Of a DNA stretch of 21,913 bases, positions 6,529 to 14,071 are shown in pieces. Position numbers and translations under genes: made by a program. Source of the stretch: Promethearchaeota archaeon (GTDB lineage: Archaea; Asgardarchaeota; Lokiarchaeia; Sigynarchaeales; SOKP01); assembly GCA_030605085.1 (NCBI GenBank), contig JAUWBH010000098.1, forward strand, positions 1 to 21,913, given 5' to 3'. The first letter of the stretch is position 1. Each line of letters opens with the position of its first letter. Below the pieces are notes generated by a model. That model did not search any database. It saw only the letters and a program-made list of their open reading frames with translations, and was not told where the DNA came from.

Positions 6529-7314
6529 CTATTCAAAATGTTGCTTAAAACATTTACAGCAAGGGATCCCTAAATTTATCTTATTATAGTATATTTTGTT
6601 AAATTCTCTCGATTTATCCATCAATTCTATTAATTTCTTTTTTAGTTCCATGCATTCGCGTTTTTGACTAAAATAGAATCTTTTTAAATGGTTAAAGTGG
6701 TTTTTTTCACCACAGATGGGGCAAGAAATAAAGAAATTCATAAAATTCCTAAAATCCTTATCATTTTCAGGTAAAATAATATTAAAATCAAAAATATTAG
6801 AATAATCTCCCATATTTTTTATCAAATGTTTAAAGATAACTTCGCGATTTTGAACTTCAATTGAACTAAAAAATATACCGTTTAATTGAAATTTTTGGAT
6901 TAATTCTTGAATTTCTCCATTAGTCACCACACAATCCTTATCAATTTTAGTGCCTATTAAAAGAATGGGAATATCATACGTATTATCTCTAATTGTTTTT
7001 ATCCAATAAGGTAATTCGAGAAAAGAATTGTAATTTGACGCGTCAAAGCACAATAGTGCTCCTTTCGCTCCTTTACAAAATGAGGGATATAAACACCTAA
7101 AATCAGAAATAACCTTGAAGTCCCAGACTTGAAGTAAATAAGAGTCTTCATTATTAATTAGACAATCTATTAGCTTAAAAGAGACGCCAATTTGAAAGAA
7201 TAAGTCATCTTGAAAAAGAAAGGGTCTGCCATTTAAGAATGTAGTTTTTCCAGAACTAGACGATCCTCCCATTATTATCTTAAAAATACACGACTTTACC
7301 ATTTGTAAATTCAC
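6529..7314 (-). CDS. Ras-like small GTPase with C-terminal zinc module (first of a tandem pair)
   Basis: This 261-residue protein is a paralogue of the downstream gene along its whole length. It shows P-loop GSSSSGKT (17-24), GVSF (43-46), WDFK (64-67), TKID (122-125) and SS (150-151). As in its partner, switch II is noncanonical (D65-FKVISDFR, without Gly or Gln). The C-terminal module has CPIC-GEKNH (C198, C201, H206) and PCCKCFKQHF (C252, C253, C255), with a basic/charged helix between. Start: ATG at 7314, with another ATG four codons in that would still keep the whole G domain. It is the leading gene of a likely two-gene minus-strand transcript. The shared loss of switch II residues and the shared zinc module suggest that one specialised subfamily duplicated locally. 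Its role is inferred only as regulatory GTP binding. Confidence 0.85.
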   Translation of the reverse strand: MNLQMVKSCIFKIIMGGSSSSGKTTFLNGRPFLFQDDLFFQIGVSFKLIDCLINNEDSYLLQVWDFKVISDFRCLYPSFCKGAKGALLCFDASNYNSFLELPYWIKTIRDNTYDIPILLIGTKIDKDCVVTNGEIQELIQKFQLNGIFFSSIEVQNREVIFKHLIKNMGDYSNIFDFNIILPENDKDFRNFMNFFISCPICGEKNHFNHLKRFYFSQKRECMELKKKLIELMDKSREFNKIYYNKINLGIPCCKCFKQHFE

Positions 7315-7647
7315 TTTTCCCCTAGATGTTAGCGTTTAATGAAGCAGATTCTAAGCTTTTTTGTATTAATAATCGTTAACGGTGAACGATAATTATCAAG
7401 GTATTCTTCGTTTCTAATCTAATTATATATTAAATTAAATTGTATTTATAAATATTTGATTTCCATTATTTTTATGTTAGTCGCACGAAATTATATTTAA
7501 TAAAATTTTTTTTTATAAAAAACATTTTGGTTTAAAATATTAATATTTGAATATTCTTAAATAATTTCTAAGAATCTTCCAATATTTGACTGTTGCTCTA
7601 TATTTTATGTCCCTAACTACTCTTTATTAGAAGGAACGGTCTAATAT
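7315..7647. other. AT-rich spacer between the GTPase pair and the VOC gene
   Basis: This 333-bp stretch has no credible ORF. It contains a short hairpin ATCGTT/AACGAT (7372-7377 with 7385-7390; loop AACGGTG) about 60 bases upstream of the first GTPase gene. It also contains many A/T runs that could supply the promoter for the minus-strand GTPase pair. I see nothing else. Confidence 0.4.
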
Positions 7648-8031
7648 TCAGCACTTCACCTCATAGAGATTACCAAAAGAATCTTTAATAAACAAGTAAT
7701 AAGAGTTGCTATCTTTTCGAGGCATTATGAGCGTAGTGAAACCCATAACTTTTGCGTTTTCGACCAAATTATCTCGATTCTTTACTAATACGCAAGGATG
7801 AGTAAAAATGTCTTTAACTTTGCTGTTATCTTCGGTAATTATAACTTCAAAATCTATATTATCATCGGTGTAACGAATAACGTTTAAATCTCTATTGACT
7901 CCAAAAAATTTTTCAGCCATATCTGCTGAAACTGAGAATGTTCTAGTTTTTTTCAAGCCTAGTAATTCAATAAAAAATCTATCGCTATCTGCTTCTGAAT
8001 TAGAAGCTACTGCTATATGTTCGATTTTCAT
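7648..8031 (-). CDS. VOC (glyoxalase/bleomycin-resistance) superfamily protein
   Basis: The protein has 127 residues, one VOC unit of two beta-alpha-beta-beta-beta halves. The start KIEHIAV supplies H5. FEVII supplies E62, FTHPC supplies H78, and the end FGNLYEV supplies E124. These four positions match the usual metal ligands of glyoxalase I and methylmalonyl-CoA epimerase. The domain is therefore probably metal-binding and active as a dimer in the cytoplasm. The substrate is not evident: glyoxalase, epimerase or dioxygenase activities share this scaffold. The gene is divergent from the aminotransferase gene, with a 199-bp AT-rich shared promoter region. Confidence 0.85.
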   Translation of the reverse strand: MKIEHIAVASNSEADSDRFFIELLGLKKTRTFSVSADMAEKFFGVNRDLNVIRYTDDNIDFEVIITEDNSKVKDIFTHPCVLVKNRDNLVENAKVMGFTTLIMPRKDSNSYYLFIKDSFGNLYEVKC

Positions 8032-8230
8032 ATTTTTTATAACACTTTATTATTTTCACGATTTTAATACATAACATTAATATCTAAAATACAATTTATT
8101 TCTTTTTTTTAGTTTCTTATTCAATAAAAATCAATTAGAATTTTAAGAATATTTTCTCAAAAAGTATTTTTACTTTAAAAAATTTTAATGAATTAAATTC
8201 CAAATAAAATTCATTAGTTATAAAAGGTTT

Positions 8231-9421
8231 ATGTCAGAAGATTATTCTAAATTTATTGAACTGGAGAAATTCCACCACACAAAATTATTCCCTAAACGAA
8301 ACTATGTCATAATAAGAGGGAATGGAGTACTTCTTTATGACGAGAAAGGAAACGAGTATATTGATTGCATTGCTGGTCATGCTGTTTTAAATATTGGTCA
8401 TAGTCATCCTAAATTTATTGAAGCTATGAAAAATCAGCTTGAAAAGTTAGTAATGATACCACCGGGATTTCCAGTAGAAGAAAGAGCTAAATTGCTTGAA
8501 AAATTAGCAGATATAACTCCAAAGAAGTTGACACAATCTTTTTTATCCAATAGTGGAACAGAATCAGTTGAGGCTGCAATTAAATTAGTTTTAGTTAATA
8601 ATCGTGATAAAGAAAAACCTGAAATCATAACCTTTAAAAGAGATTTCCACGGAAGGACATTAGGATCGCTGGCAATGACGCATAACATGAAATATCGTAA
8701 ACCATTCATATCATGGTTAAGTCCTAATGTAAAATTTGCTTCTTTTGGTAATATCGATTCAGTAAAAGAATTAGTGAATGAAAATACTGTCGCAATTTTT
8801 TGTGAGTTAATTCAAGGAGAAGGAGGAGTACATCCAGCACCAGACAATTTCCCTAAGGCTCTCAGAGATCTATGCGATGAAAAAGATATAATTCTTGTAG
8901 ATGATGAAGTCCAAACGGGATTTGGGAGGACCGGAAAGATGTTTGCGTACGAACATTATGGCATCGTTCCTGATGTTGTTTGTATGGCAAAAGCCATTGC
9001 TGGTGGATTACCAATGGGCGCAACGATAGCCTCTGAAGATCTTTATAATAAGTTTAATGTGGGCGAACATAATATAACCTTTGGAGGAAGTCCATTGGTT
9101 TGTGCCGCTGCAAATGCTACCATTGAGATAATTAAAGAGGAAAATCTTATAGAAAACTCCGCAAAACAGGGGGAAAAAATAATTTCAAACTTGACGAAAT
9201 TTGCTGAAGATTGTAAAACCATTAGAAATGTGAGAGGTAAAGGATTAATGATTGGGATTGAATATAAATTACGAGTTAAAGATTTAATTTCTAAAGCTGA
9301 AAAAATAGGAGTTTTATTTTTAAACGCGGGATTAACTGTTATAAGAATAGTCCCTCCACTTGTTATTAATGATAGTCAAGTTGAGAAAGTTTTAAATGTC
9401 CTTTACGACATTTCACAATAG
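8231..9421 (+). CDS. Class III PLP-dependent aminotransferase (acetylornithine/LysJ/GABA type)
   Basis: The protein has 396 residues, the usual length of ArgD/LysJ-like enzymes. Motifs in order: DEKGNEYIDCIAG near the N-terminus, SNSGTESVEAAIK (PLP phosphate binding), FKRDFHGRT, ELIQGEGGV, DDEVQTGFGRTG (Asp contacting the PLP ring) and AKAIAGGLPMG with Schiff-base Lys K254. It ends with RVRGKGLMIG-like (here NVRGKGLMIGIEY) and IRIVPPL motifs typical of the fold-type I class III group. It transfers an amino group from an omega-amine to 2-oxoglutarate. Candidate roles are lysine/arginine biosynthesis (LysW- or acetyl-linked substrate) or GABA-type catabolism. No lysW, argB/lysZ or argC/lysY neighbours are present, so the substrate stays open. 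It is followed after 50 bp by the winged-helix-like gene. Confidence 0.92.
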   Translation: MSEDYSKFIELEKFHHTKLFPKRNYVIIRGNGVLLYDEKGNEYIDCIAGHAVLNIGHSHPKFIEAMKNQLEKLVMIPPGFPVEERAKLLEKLADITPKKLTQSFLSNSGTESVEAAIKLVLVNNRDKEKPEIITFKRDFHGRTLGSLAMTHNMKYRKPFISWLSPNVKFASFGNIDSVKELVNENTVAIFCELIQGEGGVHPAPDNFPKALRDLCDEKDIILVDDEVQTGFGRTGKMFAYEHYGIVPDVVCMAKAIAGGLPMGATIASEDLYNKFNVGEHNITFGGSPLVCAAANATIEIIKEENLIENSAKQGEKIISNLTKFAEDCKTIRNVRGKGLMIGIEYKLRVKDLISKAEKIGVLFLNAGLTVIRIVPPLVINDSQVEKVLNVLYDISQ

Positions 9422-9471
9422 TTAATAGAATTTTTTTATGTACTAGATTTTTTTTTTAAAAATATATTAGC

Positions 9472-10335
9472 ATGACTGAAGTTACTGAAGAAATCTTTTT
9501 AGAAAGGCTATACGAAGTAGTTCATAAACTCTCAAATATAGCAAAAACGCAATCTTATCGTTTTATAAAAATTTGGAGTTATTTTGAATCTTTTGATATA
9601 AAGCCCCATATTATTCGAAATATTTCCGTAGAAAAAGAAAAATTCTTTTCAGACATTGACTATAGAATAAAAATTCTAAAAAATGTTGCTGATTCAATGG
9701 TAGACGGCTTTTATGCGATACAATCAATTTTAAAAGCACTTTATCAGCATTATTTTAACTCAGATTTGTTCAAAAACGATTTTAAAAGACCTGGGGATCA
9801 AATAACGCTCAAATACCTCGCAGCAAAAGAGATTTTGGGCAATTTAATTCAATATAATAGTATGGACAATACAACAGTTCCTTTAAAATACAACATTATT
9901 GCACGAGAATATACAATGCTTAAACTTAAAGGTTTAAGACTTGAGGATATCGTTGGTTTTTTAAAAAAATTAAATAAAAATATTGAAACTGATGAACTAG
10001 TTAAAATTATGAAAGAAATTAAAGAAGATGGTATAATTCACATAGGCATAGACGAAAAAATGTATTACTTTACATTAAACAAAGAACTAATTATAAGTGA
10101 AGAAGGAATGGCAAAATTGCAGAAAACAGGACTTCAACACATAATTGATTGGCCCACGCAATTTTGGAGAAGCTTTTATAATATCCGAGAACTTAATTTT
10201 ACTCCAAGTGCATGCAGGTTAAGCGATTTCTTAGGTAAAGTTTTACCAAAATCGGCAACTCAAGGTATGTCAAGCGCTCATTTTGTCTTTAACAATTTGG
10301 TCAAGTATTATCAAAAACTTAAAGAAATTAGTTAA
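9472..10335 (+). CDS. Uncharacterised protein with a possible winged-helix segment
   Basis: The protein has 287 residues; I do not recognise the family. The N-terminal 130 residues are predicted mostly helical, rich in aromatic residues, without signal peptide or membrane segment. Residues about 145-205 (LKLKGLRLEDIVGFLKK...ELVKIMKEIKEDGIIHIG...YYFTLNK) look like a winged-helix arrangement: a helix, a turn, a second helix, then two short strands forming the wing. The rest is helical with an aromatic WPTQFWRSFY patch. It starts 50 bp after the aminotransferase on the same strand and converges with dtdA. It could be a DNA-binding regulator or an adaptor using a winged helix for protein contacts. 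Neither is shown. Confidence 0.7.
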   Translation: MTEVTEEIFLERLYEVVHKLSNIAKTQSYRFIKIWSYFESFDIKPHIIRNISVEKEKFFSDIDYRIKILKNVADSMVDGFYAIQSILKALYQHYFNSDLFKNDFKRPGDQITLKYLAAKEILGNLIQYNSMDNTTVPLKYNIIAREYTMLKLKGLRLEDIVGFLKKLNKNIETDELVKIMKEIKEDGIIHIGIDEKMYYFTLNKELIISEEGMAKLQKTGLQHIIDWPTQFWRSFYNIRELNFTPSACRLSDFLGKVLPKSATQGMSSAHFVFNNLVKYYQKLKEIS

Positions 10336-10348
10336 AATTGTAATAAAA

Positions 10349-11218
10349 TTAAAGCTCCTTGGTTTTTTTTATAGGAATATTAAATTCTTCTAATAATGGG
10401 AGTAAATGTTTTTTGTCTTGAGAATTCGTACCTTTCCAATCGATTATAAAATAATCAACTTCTTCCAAAGTTTTTTTAAGCGTTTGCTCAATTATTTCTT
10501 TGTTTAAATCTTGTATGAAATACTTAGGACAAATGTGTGAGACCGCAATATCCTTATCTTTTAATAGTTTTTTAAATTGAGGAGAGTAATGAGTGCCTCC
10601 AAATCCGATGCCAATCTTTTGATTTCCCTCTTTTTTTAATTCTAAATAATTTATTATTGATTTGAGAATTGCTGAGGCAATAAACTCTCCTGCTTCGACA
10701 ATTTTCCATTCCTCTTCACTACTTCCCAATTCCATGAAAATCAATGGTTTTTCTAAGGTAGTAGGACCGTGATGAGTTACCTCGATGTCAAGCGAATAAT
10801 TTACTAAATCTGAATTTTGAATTTGTTCGAATTGTTCTATTAAAGATAATAATCCCGCTTTTAGTAATAATGCGCTAGCATAGGACACTTCGAAGGGATT
10901 ACCGCCAAAATCGGCATTTTTACCCCAATTTCCAGTGGTATGAGTCAAAAAAGATGGTCGAGATGTCTGTGATCTATGACGACTAGCAAAAACAACAAAA
11001 TCAGGGTTAATATCAGATTCAGATAATTTTAAATCATCAAGAAAAACTAAAGATTTATCTGTAAAACCAAGGTGTATTTGATTTCCCTTTAAATAATTAT
11101 TTTTTTCGTGATCTTGCTTAAATTCTTCAAACTTAAATAGAGGGAAATTAGACCATTTAGAATCCACTTTTTTGAAGTCGTATAATTTAGATTTCAAAAA
11201 TCTTTCCCGTATATTCAT
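10349..11218 (-). CDS. dtdA: D-aminoacyl-tRNA deacylase, archaeal/plant DtdA (GEK1) type
   Basis: It releases D-amino acids wrongly attached to tRNA. The protein has 289 residues, the usual size for the archaeal/plant DtdA family. Diagnostic motifs are FASRHRS (77-83) followed by the THTTGNWG stretch (92-99), EVTHHGPTT with F-MELG (146-164), the GFGGTHYSP block (205-213), HICPKY (228-233) and WKGTNSQDK (261-269). The conserved His residues (H81, H93, H149/H150, H210) are the expected zinc/catalytic positions, and all are present. The gene converges with the winged-helix-like gene (13-bp gap) and is divergent from the ZIP-like gene. It is not linked to alaS by transcription, but both enforce tRNA quality. 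The identification is secure. Confidence 0.96.
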   Translation of the reverse strand: MNIRERFLKSKLYDFKKVDSKWSNFPLFKFEEFKQDHEKNNYLKGNQIHLGFTDKSLVFLDDLKLSESDINPDFVVFASRHRSQTSRPSFLTHTTGNWGKNADFGGNPFEVSYASALLLKAGLLSLIEQFEQIQNSDLVNYSLDIEVTHHGPTTLEKPLIFMELGSSEEEWKIVEAGEFIASAILKSIINYLELKKEGNQKIGIGFGGTHYSPQFKKLLKDKDIAVSHICPKYFIQDLNKEIIEQTLKKTLEEVDYFIIDWKGTNSQDKKHLLPLLEEFNIPIKKTKEL

Positions 11219-11261
11219 AGAGGCTTTATCTTCTGCGGAAGTAATTATTAGGAAATTTGTC

Positions 11262-11274
11262 GTGATTTTATCAC
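11262..11274. repeat. Short dyad GTGAT-TTT-ATCAC in a divergent promoter region
   Basis: A 5-bp perfect inverted repeat with a 3-base centre lies between the divergent dtdA and ZIP-like genes. It could be an operator, but it is short and AT-rich enough to arise by chance. Confidence 0.25.
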
Positions 11275-11354
11275 CTAAATTCTTTTTTTCATTTTAATAT
11301 TTTAAAATATAATTCATATCAAATTAAAATATAACAAATCTTATTTAAATCAAA

Positions 11355-12335
11355 TTGATAGAATTTAATTTCATAATCATTATATTAGCAATAATTTTCG
11401 GTTTTTTGTTTTTCATTGCAGATTTTTTTGAGCATGAAAAAGTTCAATTACATATCTCATTAATTGCTGGAATTAGCGTTGCGTATTTTTTCATCCTTGT
11501 TCTACCTGAGATTGCTGAAAATTTACCAGAGTATCCTTTACATTTGAAAATCTTTGAATATATTTTCATTCTAATTGGTTTTATTTTCGTTCATGTAAGT
11601 GAAAAATTAATTTTACAGAGAGTTGAAGCAAAATCACAGCGAAGAATGCGAAAACTACTAAGTATGGAAGAAAGTTTAGAGACTGTCGAAAAAAATATTG
11701 AGAATCTTATTAAAAAAGAGTTAACGCAAGAGACATTGGATATTAAGACGCTTAAACATTTAGCTCAAACCTTAACTCAACTAAATGAGCAAGAAGAAAG
11801 TATAAAAGTTATGATCGAAAATTATAAATTAAAGATCCAGAATCACGTGAATAAAGATTTATCTGAATTTAAGTTTTTCACGAATTATATTTATCATTTT
11901 CTCGTGGGTATTATTCTATTTTTTCTATTATTTGTAGATTTGCTCGGGGCTATTCTATTTTTTATGTTTGCGTTGTTTCGAGCAATTGTTTCAAAGCGAG
12001 CTCAAAGGCATGTAATTTTTACTGATCTTGAAATTTACGAAGATAGTAATTTTGAGGAAAATCTTAGAAAAAAATTAATTTTGTCATCGTCCTCTCTTAC
12101 CGGTGTTTTTATTGGTTTAATTCTTGAGTTAGTTATTTCTATTGAGGTTGAATTAGAAATATTGTACATTCTATTTTCATTTATATCAGGAGTTATTCTT
12201 TACACCATCGTAAGAGAAGTTATACCCGAGAAAGAAAAAGGAAATCCGCTTTACTTTTTGATTGGTGCGATTGGATTCACTTTAATAATTTTTCTCATTA
12301 AAATCTTTACAAATATAGAATTTTTAGTTGAATAG
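11355..12335 (+). CDS. ZIP-family-like multi-pass membrane protein with degenerate metal site
   Basis: The protein has 326 residues. Three hydrophobic segments (about 4-24, 33-52, 66-81) are followed by a charged coiled-coil-like loop (84-170), then about five more (178-196, 196-211, 246-263, 266-285, 299-318). This layout matches ZIP metal transporters: three membrane helices, a long loop, five helices, and a REVIPE loop before the last helix. H181 in HFLVGI lies where ZIP proteins have the HNxxDG motif of helix 4. The HExxHE-type motif of helix 5 is absent, replaced by FALFRAIVSKRAQ, so metal transport is doubtful. The start is TTG at 11355, without a clear ribosome site; a later start would lose the first membrane helix. 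It may be a transporter-derived sensor or scaffold. The ZIP assignment is by topology and motif remnants, not by close identity. Confidence 0.6.
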   Translation: MIEFNFIIIILAIIFGFLFFIADFFEHEKVQLHISLIAGISVAYFFILVLPEIAENLPEYPLHLKIFEYIFILIGFIFVHVSEKLILQRVEAKSQRRMRKLLSMEESLETVEKNIENLIKKELTQETLDIKTLKHLAQTLTQLNEQEESIKVMIENYKLKIQNHVNKDLSEFKFFTNYIYHFLVGIILFFLLFVDLLGAILFFMFALFRAIVSKRAQRHVIFTDLEIYEDSNFEENLRKKLILSSSSLTGVFIGLILELVISIEVELEILYILFSFISGVILYTIVREVIPEKEKGNPLYFLIGAIGFTLIIFLIKIFTNIEFLVE

Positions 12336-12442
12336 TAATTATTTAATAAGATGTGAATGCAAATGATCATTTTTTAATATTAAAATTATTATTATAAAGT
12401 AGAATAAAAATAAGTCTTTATTAATAAAGAAAGGTTTTCATC

Positions 12443-12868
12443 TTGGGAAAAGTCGTTCAAGACCTATGGATTCTAAATGACTCTGGCATAGTATTATTTT
12501 GCAGAGTTTTTGATTCAAAAGTTAACGAGCAGTTGTTTGGAGCTTTGATGGCCGCTTTAAGTACATTTGCAAAAGAACTTTCTGAGGGAGGGTTATCGAG
12601 TTTCGACTTAAGTTCAATTCGATTTACCATTTTAAAAAGTAATTATAACGACATCGAATATCTATTTGTAGCTAATTCAGCGAGGAAGGTTAAAGAGAAA
12701 AAGGTTCAAGACGAATTAAGCAAGATTTCAGAGGGATTTTTTGAGAAATATTCGAATGTATTAGAGAATTGGGATTCAGACATTAATGTTTTTTCTGATT
12801 TTGAAAATGTAATTGAATCGTCACTTGAGGATCCAATCAAGAAATTTTGGAACGGGCTAGTCCAATAA
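12443..12868 (+). CDS. Longin-like domain protein
   Basis: The protein has 141 residues. The N-terminal pattern LWILNDSGIVLFCRVFD (two strands of a beta hairpin), then a helix VNEQLFGALMAALSTFAKEL (28-46), strands SFDLSSIRFTIL and YLFVANS, and a helix KVQDELSKISEGFFEKYSNV match the longin/roadblock-like layout. Such proteins occur in numbers in Asgard archaea and act with small GTPases. The start is TTG at 12443, supported by AAAGG about 9 bases upstream. It has a negatively charged C-terminal tail and no membrane segment or zinc motif. It stands alone, about 100 bp after the ZIP-like gene on the same strand. A partnership with the noncanonical GTPases 5 kb away is only a guess. A roadblock-fold protein is the main alternative. 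Confidence 0.7.
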   Translation: MGKVVQDLWILNDSGIVLFCRVFDSKVNEQLFGALMAALSTFAKELSEGGLSSFDLSSIRFTILKSNYNDIEYLFVANSARKVKEKKVQDELSKISEGFFEKYSNVLENWDSDINVFSDFENVIESSLEDPIKKFWNGLVQ

Positions 12869-13038
12869 AATTTTTTTTCCCAGACTTGTTATTAATAATA
12901 AAATTTCGAAATAATATGTTCCTAACTTTTTATGTAAAGAATTGTATTATCATCTTTTAAAAAAACTATTTAGTAAATTTAAAAAATAAAATTTGAGTTA
13001 AAATTATTTAATAATATCTTGTACGTAAATGTAATACG

Positions 13039-13500
13039 ATGGGATTTCTGAATTTTATTAACGATTTTGAGTACAAGTTTAGTATAAAATATCCTTCGGA
13101 ATGGAAAAAAGTAGAAAAGAAAATGGAAACAATCTTAGCTTTTTTATCACCATTAGAAGATAAATCAGATAAGTTTATCGAAAATCTATCTATAATAATT
13201 AGAGATATTTATGTAGAGCCAATCAATTTAGAAGAATGTATACAATTCGAACTTAATCAATTAAAACAAGCAATATTAAATTTTAGACTTATTAAAAAAA
13301 CTAAAACAAAACTCGCGAATATCCGAGCTTATAAAATAATCTTTACGGGAAAAAGACAAGATATTAATGTTAAAATAATGCAATATTATGCAATAAAAAA
13401 TAAGATGATATATTTAATAACATATACTTCAGAATACGATAAATACTACAAATTTTTAAAATTAATTAAAAAAATGATTGGCTCATTCAAATTTATTTAA
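13039..13500 (+). CDS. PsbP-like domain protein, copy 1
   Basis: The protein has 153 residues. It begins FNDFEYKFSIKYPSEW-like (here FINDFEYKFSIKYPSEW), with a short N-terminal strand and the Y-P-S-x-W signature common to PsbP/Mog1-like small domains. Alternating strands and a long helix (residues 64-80, LEECIQFELNQLKQAIL) follow, then strands ending in ITYTSEYDKYYKF and a final helix. No signal peptide or lipobox was seen, so it is probably cytoplasmic. The next gene is a paralogue of the same length. Function is unknown: archaeal members of this family are uncharacterised, and eukaryotic Mog1 (a Ran-GTPase regulator) has a related fold. That analogy is only suggestive. Confidence 0.65.
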   Translation: MGFLNFINDFEYKFSIKYPSEWKKVEKKMETILAFLSPLEDKSDKFIENLSIIIRDIYVEPINLEECIQFELNQLKQAILNFRLIKKTKTKLANIRAYKIIFTGKRQDINVKIMQYYAIKNKMIYLITYTSEYDKYYKFLKLIKKMIGSFKFI

Positions 13501-13528
13501 TTATTTTCTAAATCTCCTAAAAATAATT

Positions 13529-13990
13529 ATGAGATTCTTAAAATATGTAAATACTTCAATAGGAATACGCATTAAATATCCTTCAAATTGGGAAGTAAAA
13601 GAAGCTGAAAAAATTATTCGAATATCATTTTTTTCACCATTAGTAGGTCCATCAGATAGATATAAAGAAAACTTAATTATTACAATCCCAAGCTATTCAG
13701 AACATTCAAAATCGTTAAAGAAGTACACTAAATACACTTTTAATCAGTTGCCACTTCATATTAAAAAGTTTAAAATCATTGAGCCTGTTTTGGCTTGTAA
13801 ACTAGCGAATTTGCCAGCAAAAAAATTAGTTTTTACGGGAAAACTCAGAAGACTTAAATTACAAATGATGCAAATTTGGACCGTAAAGAAAGATAGAGCA
13901 TTCGTTATTATGTTTACTTCAGAAATTACGAAATATAATAAATTCTTAGAGATTATTAATGAAATGATTGAATCTTTTGAAATTTTATAA
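13529..13990 (+). CDS. PsbP-like domain protein, copy 2
   Basis: The protein is 153 residues from the ATG at 13529. A longer frame opens at 13478, but its first 17 residues overlap copy 1 and are not matched there. The homology begins MRFLKYVNTSIGIRIKYPSNW, parallel to MGFLNFINDFEYKFSIKYPSEW in copy 1. I therefore take the internal ATG, and both copies are then exactly 153 residues. Shared segments include FFSPLVGPSDRYKENL versus FLSPLEDKSDKFIENL, and FTGK...KLQMMQIW versus FTGK...NVKIMQYY. They form a tandem duplicate with diverged charge patterns. The gap between the copies is 28 bp, so they are probably co-transcribed. Function unknown. Confidence 0.65.
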   Translation: MRFLKYVNTSIGIRIKYPSNWEVKEAEKIIRISFFSPLVGPSDRYKENLIITIPSYSEHSKSLKKYTKYTFNQLPLHIKKFKIIEPVLACKLANLPAKKLVFTGKLRRLKLQMMQIWTVKKDRAFVIMFTSEITKYNKFLEIINEMIESFEIL

Positions 13991-14047
13991 GCTAAAAATA
14001 AATTTTTTATCAGAGCCTCTTTTATTACATCCTTTTCCACAACACAT
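13985..14047 (-). CDS. Possible 20-residue Cys-rich microprotein after rubrerythrin
   Basis: On the minus strand, 24 bases after the rubrerythrin stop, an ATG opens the 20-residue frame MCCGKGCNKRGSDKKFIFSL. The CCGKGC start followed by basic residues suggests a metal or iron-sulfur contact. It overlaps the convergent PsbP-like copy 2 by 6 bases. Length alone gives no statistical support and I recognise no family, so this is a candidate only. Confidence 0.22.
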   Translation of the reverse strand: MCCGKGCNKRGSDKKFIFSL

Positions 14048-14071
14048 CTTAACTTTTAAATTAAAAACTCT

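Noticed and set aside
13478..13528. A longer start for PsbP-like copy 2
   Set aside because: The extra 17 residues overlap copy 1 and are not matched by the paralogue; the ATG at 13529 gives equal lengths.
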